A DNA stretch of 64,000 nt from Flavobacteriales bacterium UBA7468 (lineage in GTDB: Bacteria; Bacteroidota; Bacteroidia; Flavobacteriales_D; Crocinitomicaceae). The position numbers were made by a program, and so were the translations under genes. The notes beneath the pieces were generated by a model that was not told the origin of the DNA, did no database searches, and saw only the letters and a list, made by a program, of their open reading frames with translations. The stretch lies in contig DLPC01000016.1 in assembly GCA_002478565.1 (NCBI GenBank), forward strand, positions 84,013 to 148,012, read 5' to 3'. Below, in pieces: positions 51,130 to 60,490 of this stretch. How positions within the stretch are numbered: the first letter of the stretch is position 1; every line of letters starts with the position of its first letter.

Positions 51130-51444
51130 ATGTCTTTTAATGGAAATGAAGGTGATTTTATCACACTAAGAGAAGGGTCAGAAATGACAAAACGCTACAG
51201 AGATTCTATCCAGCTAGGTGAGGTGATTGGTGTCTTTATGGGCAAAGAAAAGATCAAGGCAATTTTAGATCAAAGTGAATGCAAAGGAATAAGATTCTAT
51301 TTTGCAGTAAATGATAAAGGAGAAAACACTTTAGTTTTGGTTGGAGCCGATTCAAATCAAAATGATATGGTGAATGGATTAATAGCAGATAATGGTTTTC
51401 CTTGTCCTACTATTTGTGGAATATCAAATAGCCTAAATTCTTGA
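51130..51444 (+). CDS. Small cytosolic protein of unknown function with conserved Cys residues
   Basis: 104 residues from ATG 51130. No signal peptide or membrane helix. Starts FNGNEGDFITLREGSEMTKRYR, central ILDQSECKGIRFYFAV (Cys51), then NTLVLVGADSNQNDM and a C-terminal PCPTICG (Cys92, Cys96). I recall similar short proteins occurring in Flavobacteriia, sometimes in several copies, without function. The stop overlaps the TTG start of the next gene. The Cys set suggests metal or redox binding, or a role as a ligand or partner of the sensor downstream. Confidence 0.65.
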   Translation: MSFNGNEGDFITLREGSEMTKRYRDSIQLGEVIGVFMGKEKIKAILDQSECKGIRFYFAVNDKGENTLVLVGADSNQNDMVNGLIADNGFPCPTICGISNSLNS

Positions 51445-52052
51445 TTAAATTAATCACATATTTATCAGCTCTTTATTTAAGTGATATTTCAGCGGTTTAT
51501 CAATCTTTTCGTTTTAGAGATAAAAATAATCTGTTGATTTCCTTCCTGTTGGCATGGACATCAATTCGTTTTATTGCAGATGGATTATCATTTATTTTAA
51601 AATTCCTGCTCAACTTGAATATTTTTCCTGTCTTTCACATTTCGGTTTTAATTGAAGGAATACTAATTACTTTTTTTTATTCAAGATTGAACAAAAAAGG
51701 TAAATCTATTGGTTGGATATCTATATTCCCACTGATTTTTTTCTTCTTGGATGCTTTATTTTGGAGTTCCATTGTTGAGTCAAATGGTATTTCATTTATG
51801 CTTTACAATCTTTTGACTGTAATTCTTATGTTAATGCTTTTATTAAACTTGAATAAAATTGAAAACACTTTTAGACCAATAATTAAAGCATTGTTTGTTT
51901 TTCATTCTGTATCATTTATTTATTCAATTTTAGAACATCTGATTAGGATTAATGATGACATGATGCAAATAGCCTACCCAATATTTCTTTTATCAATTGT
52001 TAGTTTGAATTTATACATTTTTTACTACCTATGGTCAATTCGCAAGAGTTAG
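51441..52052 (+). CDS. Multi-pass membrane protein started at TTG
   Basis: 203 residues with about six membrane helices and a hydrophobic, Leu/Ile/Phe-rich sequence. There is no ATG near the N-terminus; the TTG at 51441 overlaps the preceding stop as TTGA, the same geometry as ATGA coupling. Its 3' end overlaps the histidine kinase gene by 22 bp. A sensory or signal-transducing membrane subunit for that kinase is the natural guess from the operon; no known family is recognised. Confidence 0.65.
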   Translation: MIKLITYLSALYLSDISAVYQSFRFRDKNNLLISFLLAWTSIRFIADGLSFILKFLLNLNIFPVFHISVLIEGILITFFYSRLNKKGKSIGWISIFPLIFFFLDALFWSSIVESNGISFMLYNLLTVILMLMLLLNLNKIENTFRPIIKALFVFHSVSFIYSILEHLIRINDDMMQIAYPIFLLSIVSLNLYIFYYLWSIRKS

Positions 52053-52828
52053 CATATTTTATAATAATTGGTATGCTCTTCACTTTTGTATTGAGCTTGG
52101 GTATAGTATTGCTTGTGAAAAAAAACCAACGCATCCAAGATCTCACAGATCAGCTCATCAAAGAAACCGAAGAGAAAAAGGAACTCGAAAAACTCGAAGT
52201 GGCAATTACCACCCAGGAAAAGGAACGAAGTGAAATCGCGCGCCTGCTGCATGATGATGTAGGTGCGCGATTATCTATTGTTTTGAGGCATCTATCAAAT
52301 ATGGAGGATAGGGCAGAGTTGGGGGAGTCTGATTTGAATGAGGTATCGTTCACCAAAGGTTATGTTAAAGATAGCGTTGAGCAGATACGTCAGATTACCA
52401 AAGGTTTGGTTCCACATTATTTGTTGAAGTTTGGATTGGTGAAAGCGTTAGAAAGAATGTCCAAGCAGAAAACAGAATCATTAATTGACTCGTTTGTTTT
52501 TCTTTCAGAAATTCCTGACGATTTAGAAATACCGGATGTGATCAGCATGCATTATTTCTACCTTGCCAGTGAGCTCATGACCAACCTATTGAAGCATAGC
52601 TATCCGACATCTATTGAATTGAGTTTGGAGCACGTTGATGCAAAATTAAAAATGAATATCAAACATAATGGGATCGCACTAACGCAACGTGATTTCAATG
52701 TACTTGCTTCTGAATCAGACAGTTTTGGACTAGAAAATATTAAATATCGTTTGAAGGTAATTAAGGGAAAACTCACTTTTACACGCAACGAGCGTTGTGG
52801 TATGATTGAGTTGGAAACGTTAATTTAG
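52031..52828 (+). CDS. Sensor histidine kinase (HisKA_3 type) with one membrane helix
   Basis: 265 residues. One membrane helix at ~9-29, then a coiled coil (30-65), the HisKA_3 dimerisation helix with His74 in RLLHDDVGARLS, and a HATPase_c domain with N-box ELMTNLLKHS (Asn185) and G-box SFGLENIKYRL (~231-241). There is almost no extracytoplasmic part, so it needs a partner to sense; the membrane protein just upstream is the candidate. It phosphorylates the response regulator encoded 7 bp downstream. Confidence 0.9.
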   Translation: MVNSQELAYFIIIGMLFTFVLSLGIVLLVKKNQRIQDLTDQLIKETEEKKELEKLEVAITTQEKERSEIARLLHDDVGARLSIVLRHLSNMEDRAELGESDLNEVSFTKGYVKDSVEQIRQITKGLVPHYLLKFGLVKALERMSKQKTESLIDSFVFLSEIPDDLEIPDVISMHYFYLASELMTNLLKHSYPTSIELSLEHVDAKLKMNIKHNGIALTQRDFNVLASESDSFGLENIKYRLKVIKGKLTFTRNERCGMIELETLI

Positions 52829-52835
52829 TTGCATC

Positions 52836-53609
52836 ATGGATGCTACATCTCAGAAAATAAGATTGGCCCTTGTTGAGGATGTTCAAATGGTCCGATCAGG
52901 AATCGTAAAAATTTTAGCCGAACTACCAGGTTGTGAGTTTGTTTTTGACGCAGTTAACGGTCAAGATTTCTTGGATCAACTCGCCACCAAACCCGTTGAT
53001 GTCGTTTTGCTCGATATTGAAATGCCTGTTCTCAACGGTATTAAAACACTTGAAATTCTAAAGAAGCAAGAGTCTAAGGTCAAGGTCATTATGCTCACTA
53101 TGCATAAAGATCTAGATATTGCCTTCGAAGTGCTCTCAAAAGGTGCCGACGCCTATTTATTAAAAGAAAGTTCGAACCGTGAAATGTTGGAGGCCATCAC
53201 CACAGTTTTTGCAGATGGAAAGTACTCCAATCATTTTATGAATGAAGCCATCATCAATTCTGTAGCAACTGAGCGTAAAGTTAAAACCAGAATGAAACAT
53301 CTGGACCTAGATGAACGCGACTTGAAAATCATCAGAATGATCTGTGACGGCGTTAAAGGACAGGATATAGCCAATGCTGTTTTCACCTCCAAGAAAAACC
53401 TCGACCTGCTCAGAACAATTATCATGAAAAAGTTCAATGTTAAATCTGCCAATGAACTCATTAGAGTGAGTATTATAAACGGATTTTATACACCGAGATC
53501 TAATGAGGAAATTGAATTAGAAAAGGAAAGTGCTATTCTACTAAAAAGTAAACGAAAACAAAATGATTTACTTGACGATTTACTTAACGATTCTTTTTTC
53601 AAAAATTAG
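52836..53609 (+). CDS. NarL/FixJ-type response regulator with LuxR-like helix-turn-helix
   Basis: 257 residues. Receiver domain 8-125: acidic pair Glu14-Asp15, phosphoacceptor Asp60 in VVLLDIEMPVLNG, Thr88 and Lys110 in YLLKESS. Output HTH region ~155-215 (LDERDLKIIRMICDGVKGQ, then ANAVFTSKKNLDLLRTIIMKKF), followed by a ~40-residue charged tail. Pairs with the kinase encoded upstream. Target genes unknown; the exported-protein genes downstream are the nearest. Confidence 0.92.
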   Translation: MDATSQKIRLALVEDVQMVRSGIVKILAELPGCEFVFDAVNGQDFLDQLATKPVDVVLLDIEMPVLNGIKTLEILKKQESKVKVIMLTMHKDLDIAFEVLSKGADAYLLKESSNREMLEAITTVFADGKYSNHFMNEAIINSVATERKVKTRMKHLDLDERDLKIIRMICDGVKGQDIANAVFTSKKNLDLLRTIIMKKFNVKSANELIRVSIINGFYTPRSNEEIELEKESAILLKSKRKQNDLLDDLLNDSFFKN

Positions 53610-53964
53610 GATTTCCAAAACCTTACCATTTTAACCTTGTTTCAATTCTAAATTCAACTAGAATAGATTCTATTTTATTTCCACCTCATTCTATTTTTCA
53701 TCTTCCATTGAAACATGTTGTTTGTTTCTGAAAGCCTTGTAAATATTGGTTTTGAGAAAAAATAACTAAAGCTACCTAACAAAGTACTGCTTTATTTGCC
53801 ATTGAAAATCCAAGCCTTTATATTCTAATTTAGCAATTGATTTAACTCTCCTTTGATTTATAGAATTGGAGATAAGTATTTAATATTTGAAGGATAAGAA
53901 TTCAAGTTAGCATTTGGCTTTTTATCTAATAAATGAAAGTTCTAAATAGTAATTTGAAAACAAA
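53610..53964. other. Non-coding AT-rich gap (355 bp) before the giant secreted protein gene
   Basis: No ORF, tRNA, terminator or perfect TAnnTTTG box is visible. A candidate box near 53950 (TAATTTG) lacks one base. It could hold the response-regulator binding site. Confidence 0.4.
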
Positions 53965-56900
53965 ATGAAAATGGCAAAAATCAGATTTTATGGCAAAAAT
54001 TTTCTTTACGTATTTTTAAGCACACTCTATTTCAATTCTGTGCTTGGGCAAACTCCTTCAATTGTTAACGATCCTATAATTGAAAAAATCACCCAACCGT
54101 ATCAGTCATTTGAAAGTATTCAAAAAGATGGAAATGATTATTACACTCCTTTGAGGTCATCAGATGGAAGTCTGACCAAGGAAGAGAAAATCTTTAGACG
54201 TTGGGAATATTTTTCTCAAAGTCGTTGCATGTATCCGGGGGCACCAGTTGGCGGAAGCATTAAAGGTGCCGATGATTATATGAAATCCATGAATAGTTTT
54301 TTTGTTTGTAATGATGGTTATAGTTCATCTCTATGGTCATTTCAAGGTCCAAATCCTACTCCTACTAGTCGCCAAAATATTGGAATTGTAATCAGTTTGG
54401 CCGTACATCCCACCAATCAAAATATAATTTATGCAGGCACTAATACTTCTGGGATTTGGAAAACTACAAATGGTGGAGATTCATGGGTAAATATCACAGA
54501 TGAATTAGGAATTGCTGGTTTGGGAATTCATTCAATTGCGATTGACCCAAATAATACCGAGACTATTTTAGCAGGAACAGGGACAAAATCTTATGGTTGG
54601 TCATTCGTAAATCATATGGGAGTAGGAGTAATTCGATCTACAAATGGTGGAGATTCATGGTCAATTTCAACTTTTTCAGGTTCCCCATCATTTCCTAGTG
54701 ATTTTTTAAATATCGAAGTAATTAAACACGTTCCATCAAATTCTAATATTGTTTACGCAGCAGGAAATAAAAAAATTTATAAGTCAATAGATGGAGGAGT
54801 AACTTGGAACCATATTTTTACGAATCCATCTTCTGTTAATGTTGAATTTAATGATTTGGAAATTGATATTTTAAATAATAATGTCATCTATGCATCAACT
54901 AAGTTTCCAGGAGATGGTCAAACAGCCATTCATGGCGCGCAGTTTTTTGTTTCAACAAATGCCGGAGTGACTTGGTTAGAGAATACTCCTCCAAACACAG
55001 TTAATTTTGGAACGTCTGTTGCAAGTGCCATTTCAATTGATGTTACACCAGCGGATGCTTCCAATGTATACCTATTATATGTCAATGGCAATCAGCATTA
55101 TGTAGTAAAATCAAATAATAATGGCACTAGTTGGAATTTAATAAATCAGTCTTCCAATATTTCTTTGTGGAATTATTGGTGTAACGAATTTGAAGTTTCT
55201 AATTCGAATTCGTCAGTATTTTACGCAGGTGGGGGAACAGTTTTCAAAAGTACTAATTCAGGTGCATCTTGGACGTCAATTTCACAGTATACTCCTCTAG
55301 ATCCTGCAATTAATAGTACTCATGCCGACATAAGAGCCTTTGTTCAATTGCCATCTATTACAGGTGATTTATTATTTATGGGGAATGATGGTGGGGTTGC
55401 GAAAACCACAAATGGTGGTTCCTTATGGCAAAATCTCAATGGCGACGGACTAAACATTACGCAGTTTTATGGTTTTGGCTCATTCAATACAAATGATTAT
55501 TTAGTAGGAGGTACTCAAGATAATGGTACAAGATATAAAAATGGCCCAACCAACTATTGGACTCCGCCAGTATTAGATTCTGATGGCGGATGGACAGAGG
55601 TAGATTATACAAACGATAACATTGTTTATGCATCCAAATATGATAGGATTTATAAATCAACTAATGGAGGGGGAGGGCCATACCTTCCAATAAATAATCC
55701 GGGAGCGAGTAATGAACTTTGGCGAAGGTTTCATTTAGACCCATCGAACCATGATCGATTATGGTGGGGTGCAAAAGATTTATACGTTTATTCTCCAATA
55801 CCTAATTCAAACCCGACAACTTATTCATGGGTATCTAAATATACTCCTCCACTAACGTGGACTGATATTGATAATAACACGCGTAAGGTAGGAAGCATAT
55901 CCGCAATAAATGTAGCGCCCTCAAATGGTAATATTGTATATTTAGCTTATTGGGGGCCTACTTGGGGGCTGGAAAGAAAATATAAATTGCTAAAATCTAC
56001 AGATGGAGGATCAAGTTGGACTGACTTATCTGCTAACTTCACTCCGTACAATTGGACATACATTACTGATTTTGAAGTGGATCCATATAATCCAGATAGA
56101 GTTTGGGCAAGCTGTGCTGGTTATTGGCAAGGAGTACCTACAAGTCAAGGATTGAATCGCGTTGTTTTTTCAAATAATGGTGGAGTAACTTGGACTGATT
56201 GTTCTACTGGTTTACCGCCTTTCCCTGTAAATTGTTTGGTTTACCGCAACGGATCTGATGATGAAATTTATGCTGGTACGGATGCAGGTGTATATCGCTG
56301 GAACAAACCTTTACAAACATGGGAATGTTTTAATAATGGCCTACCAGCTGCCATAATCACAAAACTAGAAATAAATAATTGTAAAGGTAAACTACTTGCC
56401 TCAACTTATGGTCGTGGCATTTGGGACGCTCCTTTGCCTCAGTCAACGGATTACCATGTAACAACGTCTCAGACATGGGACGAAAATTATTATCGTTCAT
56501 TCAATTGTAATGTGGTTGTAGATCCAGGAGTTACACTTACGATTAGAGGAACAGTACAATTCGCTGAAGATATGAGATTAGTAATTAAGCCAAATGCCAG
56601 AGTTGTGGTAGATGGTGGAATACTTACTAATGGTTGCGGAGGAATGTGGGAAGGTGTCAATGTTGGCGGAACTGGAAACCAGCCACAGTCAATTCTTTCT
56701 AATGGATTGTCTCCTTATCATGGAATTATTGATCTGGTAAATAATGCAACGATTCAAAATGCTAAAAATGGAATAAGCACGAGTTTAATTGACATTAACG
56801 GTAATATTAATTGGAGCAGTTTTGGTGGAATCATTCGCGCAAAAGATAGTAAATTCATAAATAACAGAAGAGATGTTGAATTTATGTCCTATCCTAATTT

Positions 56901-59004
56901 TAATAATATCAGCTATTTCTACAATTGTGTTTTTGAGATAAATCAATTACTTGTTAACGGTGTAATTCCTTCAACAAGAATAAGCATGTGGAATGTTAAA
57001 AATGTAAATATTAAAGGTTGTGATTTTAAATATTCAGCAGGAAATGCATACCCAGTTTTAAGTCGAGGTAATGGAATTTATTCCATAGATGCAAAATTTA
57101 TTGTAAACGACTATTGTACTAATGGTACAGTTCCTTGTTTGCCAAATAATACAATTCAGTCTAAATTTCAAAATTGGGATTATGGAATTCAAGCCCATAA
57201 TTCTAATGTATTTATGAGCGCTTACGTCAATCACGCAAAATTTGTAAATAATAACTCAGGTGGTGCGATTCTTTCGGGAATGCATTATCCGGTATTTAAT
57301 AATTGTGAGGTAGAAGTTGGGGGCGAATACCAAGCTTATGGTTTGTATTTAGATAGATGTAAGTATTATAAAATTCAGAACAATTCATTTACTAATAATA
57401 CGAATAACCAAGATGATATAGGAATTTTTGCACGTAATTCAATGGAAGGAGCTCATCAAATTTATAGTAATTACTTTACAAATATGACTGTTGGTATCAA
57501 CGCGCTCGATAACAATTCTGGTGAAGATAATTTTATTGATGGATTGAAATTGAATTGTAATGTTTTTTTAAGTGGTAAATATGACATTGCTCAAATGTCA
57601 TCAGGTATTCAACCAACCGTAAATTTTATTCAAGGATCCGGTGGAGCTGTATCAAATTATGTTAGAAATTATTATTCGGCAATTTGTGGAAATGAAAACA
57701 AATGGTATATAAACAACGACAATTCTAGTCCATCTCCTAGTGCAGGGAAACAGGTAATTCATCATTCATATTCTGGTGAACATTATTCACCACTACCGCA
57801 ACCAAGTTGCAGTGATTTATTAGTTCAAATTTTTAGTTATGACGGAAAGCCTGATCCTAGTGATTGCCCCTTATCAATGAACAAAAGTCTTGAAGAAATC
57901 AAAATAGAAAAGAGTACCTTAAAATTAGAATTAGCCAATCAAATAACTTATTATGATAGTATTGTAGATGGTGGTAATACCACTAGTTTAATCTCCTCTA
58001 TAAATAGTACGATGAGCTCTGAGTCATTAAAAAATCTCCTTTTGAGTTATTCTCCATTTTTAAGTGATGAAGTATTGATAGAATATATCAACAGAGTTCA
58101 AACAACACCTTCTATTGATATAAAAGATGTAATAATTGCAAATTCACCGGTTACAAATAATGTTAAGTTGGCAGTGGAAAACAAAAATTTATCTCAAACT
58201 TTAATTGAGCAAATAAATGGTTCTCAAACAGGTTTATCCGCACGTTTTGAATTGGAAGGAGAGATAATTCTAAAGAATTTTGAAATCCAAAGTTTGGTAT
58301 CAGAAGAAATCAGTAATTATCTTCATGATACATCCAATGTTAATTCCATAGATAGTATTTTATATTTAATCAAAACAGAAAATAGACCTAATTCCTCTTG
58401 TGATTTGGTAAAAGCAAATATTTATAAGGGTGATTTTGTTGAGGCTGATCAAATACTAGATACTTTGGAGCTAAAACCACATTTATCAGATTTTTGTGCA
58501 TTTCAACGAATGATTTTAGAGTTAAATGATGTATCTCAAAAATGTTATCTTTTAAGTAGTGATTCAATTAAGTATTCAGAAATGTTAGATATAGCCGAAG
58601 ATGAACAAAAGGAGTTTCAAATTCATGCTCAAGCATTATTAATGCAGGTTTTTAAGTATGCATATCCAGAACTCAGACTACTTCCAATTGAGGAGAATAG
58701 CACTCGTTTTTCTCAAGTAACAGACAGTTCTTGGTCTGAATCTGAGGATAATAACTTTATTTTTCAGTTATTTCCAAATCCTGCATCAGATAACGTCACC
58801 TTACTCTTCAAATCAGTAGAGAATTCTAAAGTTGCTTCCATTTACATACATGACGTAAATGGCAAATTAATTGAGACTTTTAAAATGAGTGCGAATACGC
58901 TTCAAAACTTTTCAACACAAAATCTTACAAATTCTTTATATTTTGCGACACTATATATTGATGGAAAAGCAATAAAACAGCAAAAATTAGTTTTAGTAAA
59001 ATAA
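53965..59004 (+). CDS. Giant T9SS-secreted protein with Asp-box propeller and beta-helix parts
   Basis: 1679 residues. Signal peptide (~10-28, ends VLGQ). Residues ~120-830 contain at least ten Asp-box-like BNR/sortilin repeats (TTNGGDSW, STNGGDSW, SIDGGVTW, STNAGVTW, STDGGSSW, SNNGGVTW), building one or two beta-propellers as in VPS10/sialidase-like proteins. About 860-1300 looks like a right-handed parallel beta-helix (NSFTNNTNNQDD, LNCNVF). A helical region follows (~1370-1590). The C-terminus from about 1600 (FQLFPNPASDNVTLLF) is a type-A T9SS sorting domain. Likely surface or extracellular; possible polysaccharide or protein binding. AT-rich compared with the core. Start could be Met1 or Met3. 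Confidence 0.88.
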   Translation: MKMAKIRFYGKNFLYVFLSTLYFNSVLGQTPSIVNDPIIEKITQPYQSFESIQKDGNDYYTPLRSSDGSLTKEEKIFRRWEYFSQSRCMYPGAPVGGSIKGADDYMKSMNSFFVCNDGYSSSLWSFQGPNPTPTSRQNIGIVISLAVHPTNQNIIYAGTNTSGIWKTTNGGDSWVNITDELGIAGLGIHSIAIDPNNTETILAGTGTKSYGWSFVNHMGVGVIRSTNGGDSWSISTFSGSPSFPSDFLNIEVIKHVPSNSNIVYAAGNKKIYKSIDGGVTWNHIFTNPSSVNVEFNDLEIDILNNNVIYASTKFPGDGQTAIHGAQFFVSTNAGVTWLENTPPNTVNFGTSVASAISIDVTPADASNVYLLYVNGNQHYVVKSNNNGTSWNLINQSSNISLWNYWCNEFEVSNSNSSVFYAGGGTVFKSTNSGASWTSISQYTPLDPAINSTHADIRAFVQLPSITGDLLFMGNDGGVAKTTNGGSLWQNLNGDGLNITQFYGFGSFNTNDYLVGGTQDNGTRYKNGPTNYWTPPVLDSDGGWTEVDYTNDNIVYASKYDRIYKSTNGGGGPYLPINNPGASNELWRRFHLDPSNHDRLWWGAKDLYVYSPIPNSNPTTYSWVSKYTPPLTWTDIDNNTRKVGSISAINVAPSNGNIVYLAYWGPTWGLERKYKLLKSTDGGSSWTDLSANFTPYNWTYITDFEVDPYNPDRVWASCAGYWQGVPTSQGLNRVVFSNNGGVTWTDCSTGLPPFPVNCLVYRNGSDDEIYAGTDAGVYRWNKPLQTWECFNNGLPAAIITKLEINNCKGKLLASTYGRGIWDAPLPQSTDYHVTTSQTWDENYYRSFNCNVVVDPGVTLTIRGTVQFAEDMRLVIKPNARVVVDGGILTNGCGGMWEGVNVGGTGNQPQSILSNGLSPYHGIIDLVNNATIQNAKNGISTSLIDINGNINWSSFGGIIRAKDSKFINNRRDVEFMSYPNFNNISYFYNCVFEINQLLVNGVIPSTRISMWNVKNVNIKGCDFKYSAGNAYPVLSRGNGIYSIDAKFIVNDYCTNGTVPCLPNNTIQSKFQNWDYGIQAHNSNVFMSAYVNHAKFVNNNSGGAILSGMHYPVFNNCEVEVGGEYQAYGLYLDRCKYYKIQNNSFTNNTNNQDDIGIFARNSMEGAHQIYSNYFTNMTVGINALDNNSGEDNFIDGLKLNCNVFLSGKYDIAQMSSGIQPTVNFIQGSGGAVSNYVRNYYSAICGNENKWYINNDNSSPSPSAGKQVIHHSYSGEHYSPLPQPSCSDLLVQIFSYDGKPDPSDCPLSMNKSLEEIKIEKSTLKLELANQITYYDSIVDGGNTTSLISSINSTMSSESLKNLLLSYSPFLSDEVLIEYINRVQTTPSIDIKDVIIANSPVTNNVKLAVENKNLSQTLIEQINGSQTGLSARFELEGEIILKNFEIQSLVSEEISNYLHDTSNVNSIDSILYLIKTENRPNSSCDLVKANIYKGDFVEADQILDTLELKPHLSDFCAFQRMILELNDVSQKCYLLSSDSIKYSEMLDIAEDEQKEFQIHAQALLMQVFKYAYPELRLLPIEENSTRFSQVTDSSWSESEDNNFIFQLFPNPASDNVTLLFKSVENSKVASIYIHDVNGKLIETFKMSANTLQNFSTQNLTNSLYFATLYIDGKAIKQQKLVLVK

Positions 59005-59008
59005 TATT

Positions 59009-60487
59009 ATGAAAGTACTTACCTCATTACTAGTTATATTCATTTGCATGACCTCTTTTGCCCAGGCGCCAGAGCAATTCATTGAAACCTATCATTTTCC
59101 ACCGAATTATGATTCGCAAAGTTATGGTGTGGCAAATACGAGTTATGGATATATGTTAGCAGGTATGTCTGTTGATTCTGTAGGGGTTTGGGGCTATACC
59201 GTTTTGGGTGTGGATTCAATAGGTAGCCAGCTTTGGTACAAGAGGTATCCGATGGCGAATAATCAAAATATGTGTATTGGCTGGTTTACTCATGATTTCT
59301 TAAAAAAAATGGATGGATCCTATTACTCCATTTTCTATACCCATGACATTGGAACAGAAAACTATACCAGCTATTTATTAAAATTAAATGAGCAAGGCGA
59401 TACATTATGGACAAAACATCTTCTTGGTGATGCTCAAGATTCGACTTTGGAAACGAGATCGGTGTCCAAAACAAAAGATGGTGGATTTTTAATTAGTGGA
59501 ATAACTGGCCCATTTATGGGCGATGCCAAATGTTTCTTATTGAAAACAGATTCGTTAGGAAATACCCAATGGAAGCAGAAGTATAATTTTACTAGTCAAA
59601 ATGTAGTGGAGAACGTTTATGCTGCTATAGAAGATTCTATAACAAGTAAAATAGTAATGGTCGGGTATAGGAATACGAACCATAAATCTTTTGTTTGCAT
59701 TCTCGATTCAACAGGAACCATACTTCAACAAAAGTTTTTTAATTCATCAGATGGAGGTTTATTATTTAACGTAAAGCAGTTACCGGATGGAAATTTTATA
59801 GCTGTGGGATCTGAATATACAGGAAATACTGTTGGTTCATTTGACATGCAAAAACCAATGACCATTAAATTCGATATCAACGGTAATCTAATTTGGAAAA
59901 ATGTCACAGGGTATGAGTCGATAGGAAATTGTTTCTATAGTGCCTTAATAGAAGATAATTCCATATTATCTGTTGGATTTATGGATTCACTTTACCCGCA
60001 GAATATGGGAATCAATACCATGTTATGCATCGAAAAAACATCATTTTCTGGAAATGTTATCTTTAGACGCATAATAAATATTTTCGATTCAAATTCAAAT
60101 GGTAATTATCAAACACTAATCAAATCTGACTTTGGTGGTTATGCAACAGTTGCCTATAATAGCATTGCACAAGCTCCAAATCCTTACATACTTGTCAAAC
60201 TCGACGAATGGGCTTGTTTATCTGAAGGTTGTCAGACGGCAGGTATTGATGATGTAGAAAATGATTTTATGGTTCATATTTTCCCGAATCCTGCATATGA
60301 AAACTTGATGGTTTCTTTACCAGAAAATACCTTGAGTACAGCATGTATTTTGTTTGATAACCTGGGCAAAGAAATCGCTAGATATACTATTTCTGGAGGC
60401 GATAACAATTTGAATATTAAATCATTGCAAAGCGGTATGTACTCCATTCAAGTGCACTCTAAAATGTTTAAATTCATAAAAAATTAA
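59009..60487 (+). CDS. T9SS-secreted protein with propeller-like repeats
   Basis: 492 residues, starting 4 bp after the giant gene. Signal peptide 1-19 (MTSFAQ). Repeated motifs such as DGGFLISGITG, PDGNFIAVGSEYTG and FGGYATVAYNS suggest a beta-propeller. The C-terminus (VHIFPNPAYENLMVSLPEN, LQSGMYSIQVH) is a type-A sorting domain closely similar to that of the next gene, a recent duplication. Function unknown. Confidence 0.84.
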   Translation: MKVLTSLLVIFICMTSFAQAPEQFIETYHFPPNYDSQSYGVANTSYGYMLAGMSVDSVGVWGYTVLGVDSIGSQLWYKRYPMANNQNMCIGWFTHDFLKKMDGSYYSIFYTHDIGTENYTSYLLKLNEQGDTLWTKHLLGDAQDSTLETRSVSKTKDGGFLISGITGPFMGDAKCFLLKTDSLGNTQWKQKYNFTSQNVVENVYAAIEDSITSKIVMVGYRNTNHKSFVCILDSTGTILQQKFFNSSDGGLLFNVKQLPDGNFIAVGSEYTGNTVGSFDMQKPMTIKFDINGNLIWKNVTGYESIGNCFYSALIEDNSILSVGFMDSLYPQNMGINTMLCIEKTSFSGNVIFRRIINIFDSNSNGNYQTLIKSDFGGYATVAYNSIAQAPNPYILVKLDEWACLSEGCQTAGIDDVENDFMVHIFPNPAYENLMVSLPENTLSTACILFDNLGKEIARYTISGGDNNLNIKSLQSGMYSIQVHSKMFKFIKN

Positions 60488-60490
60488 GCT

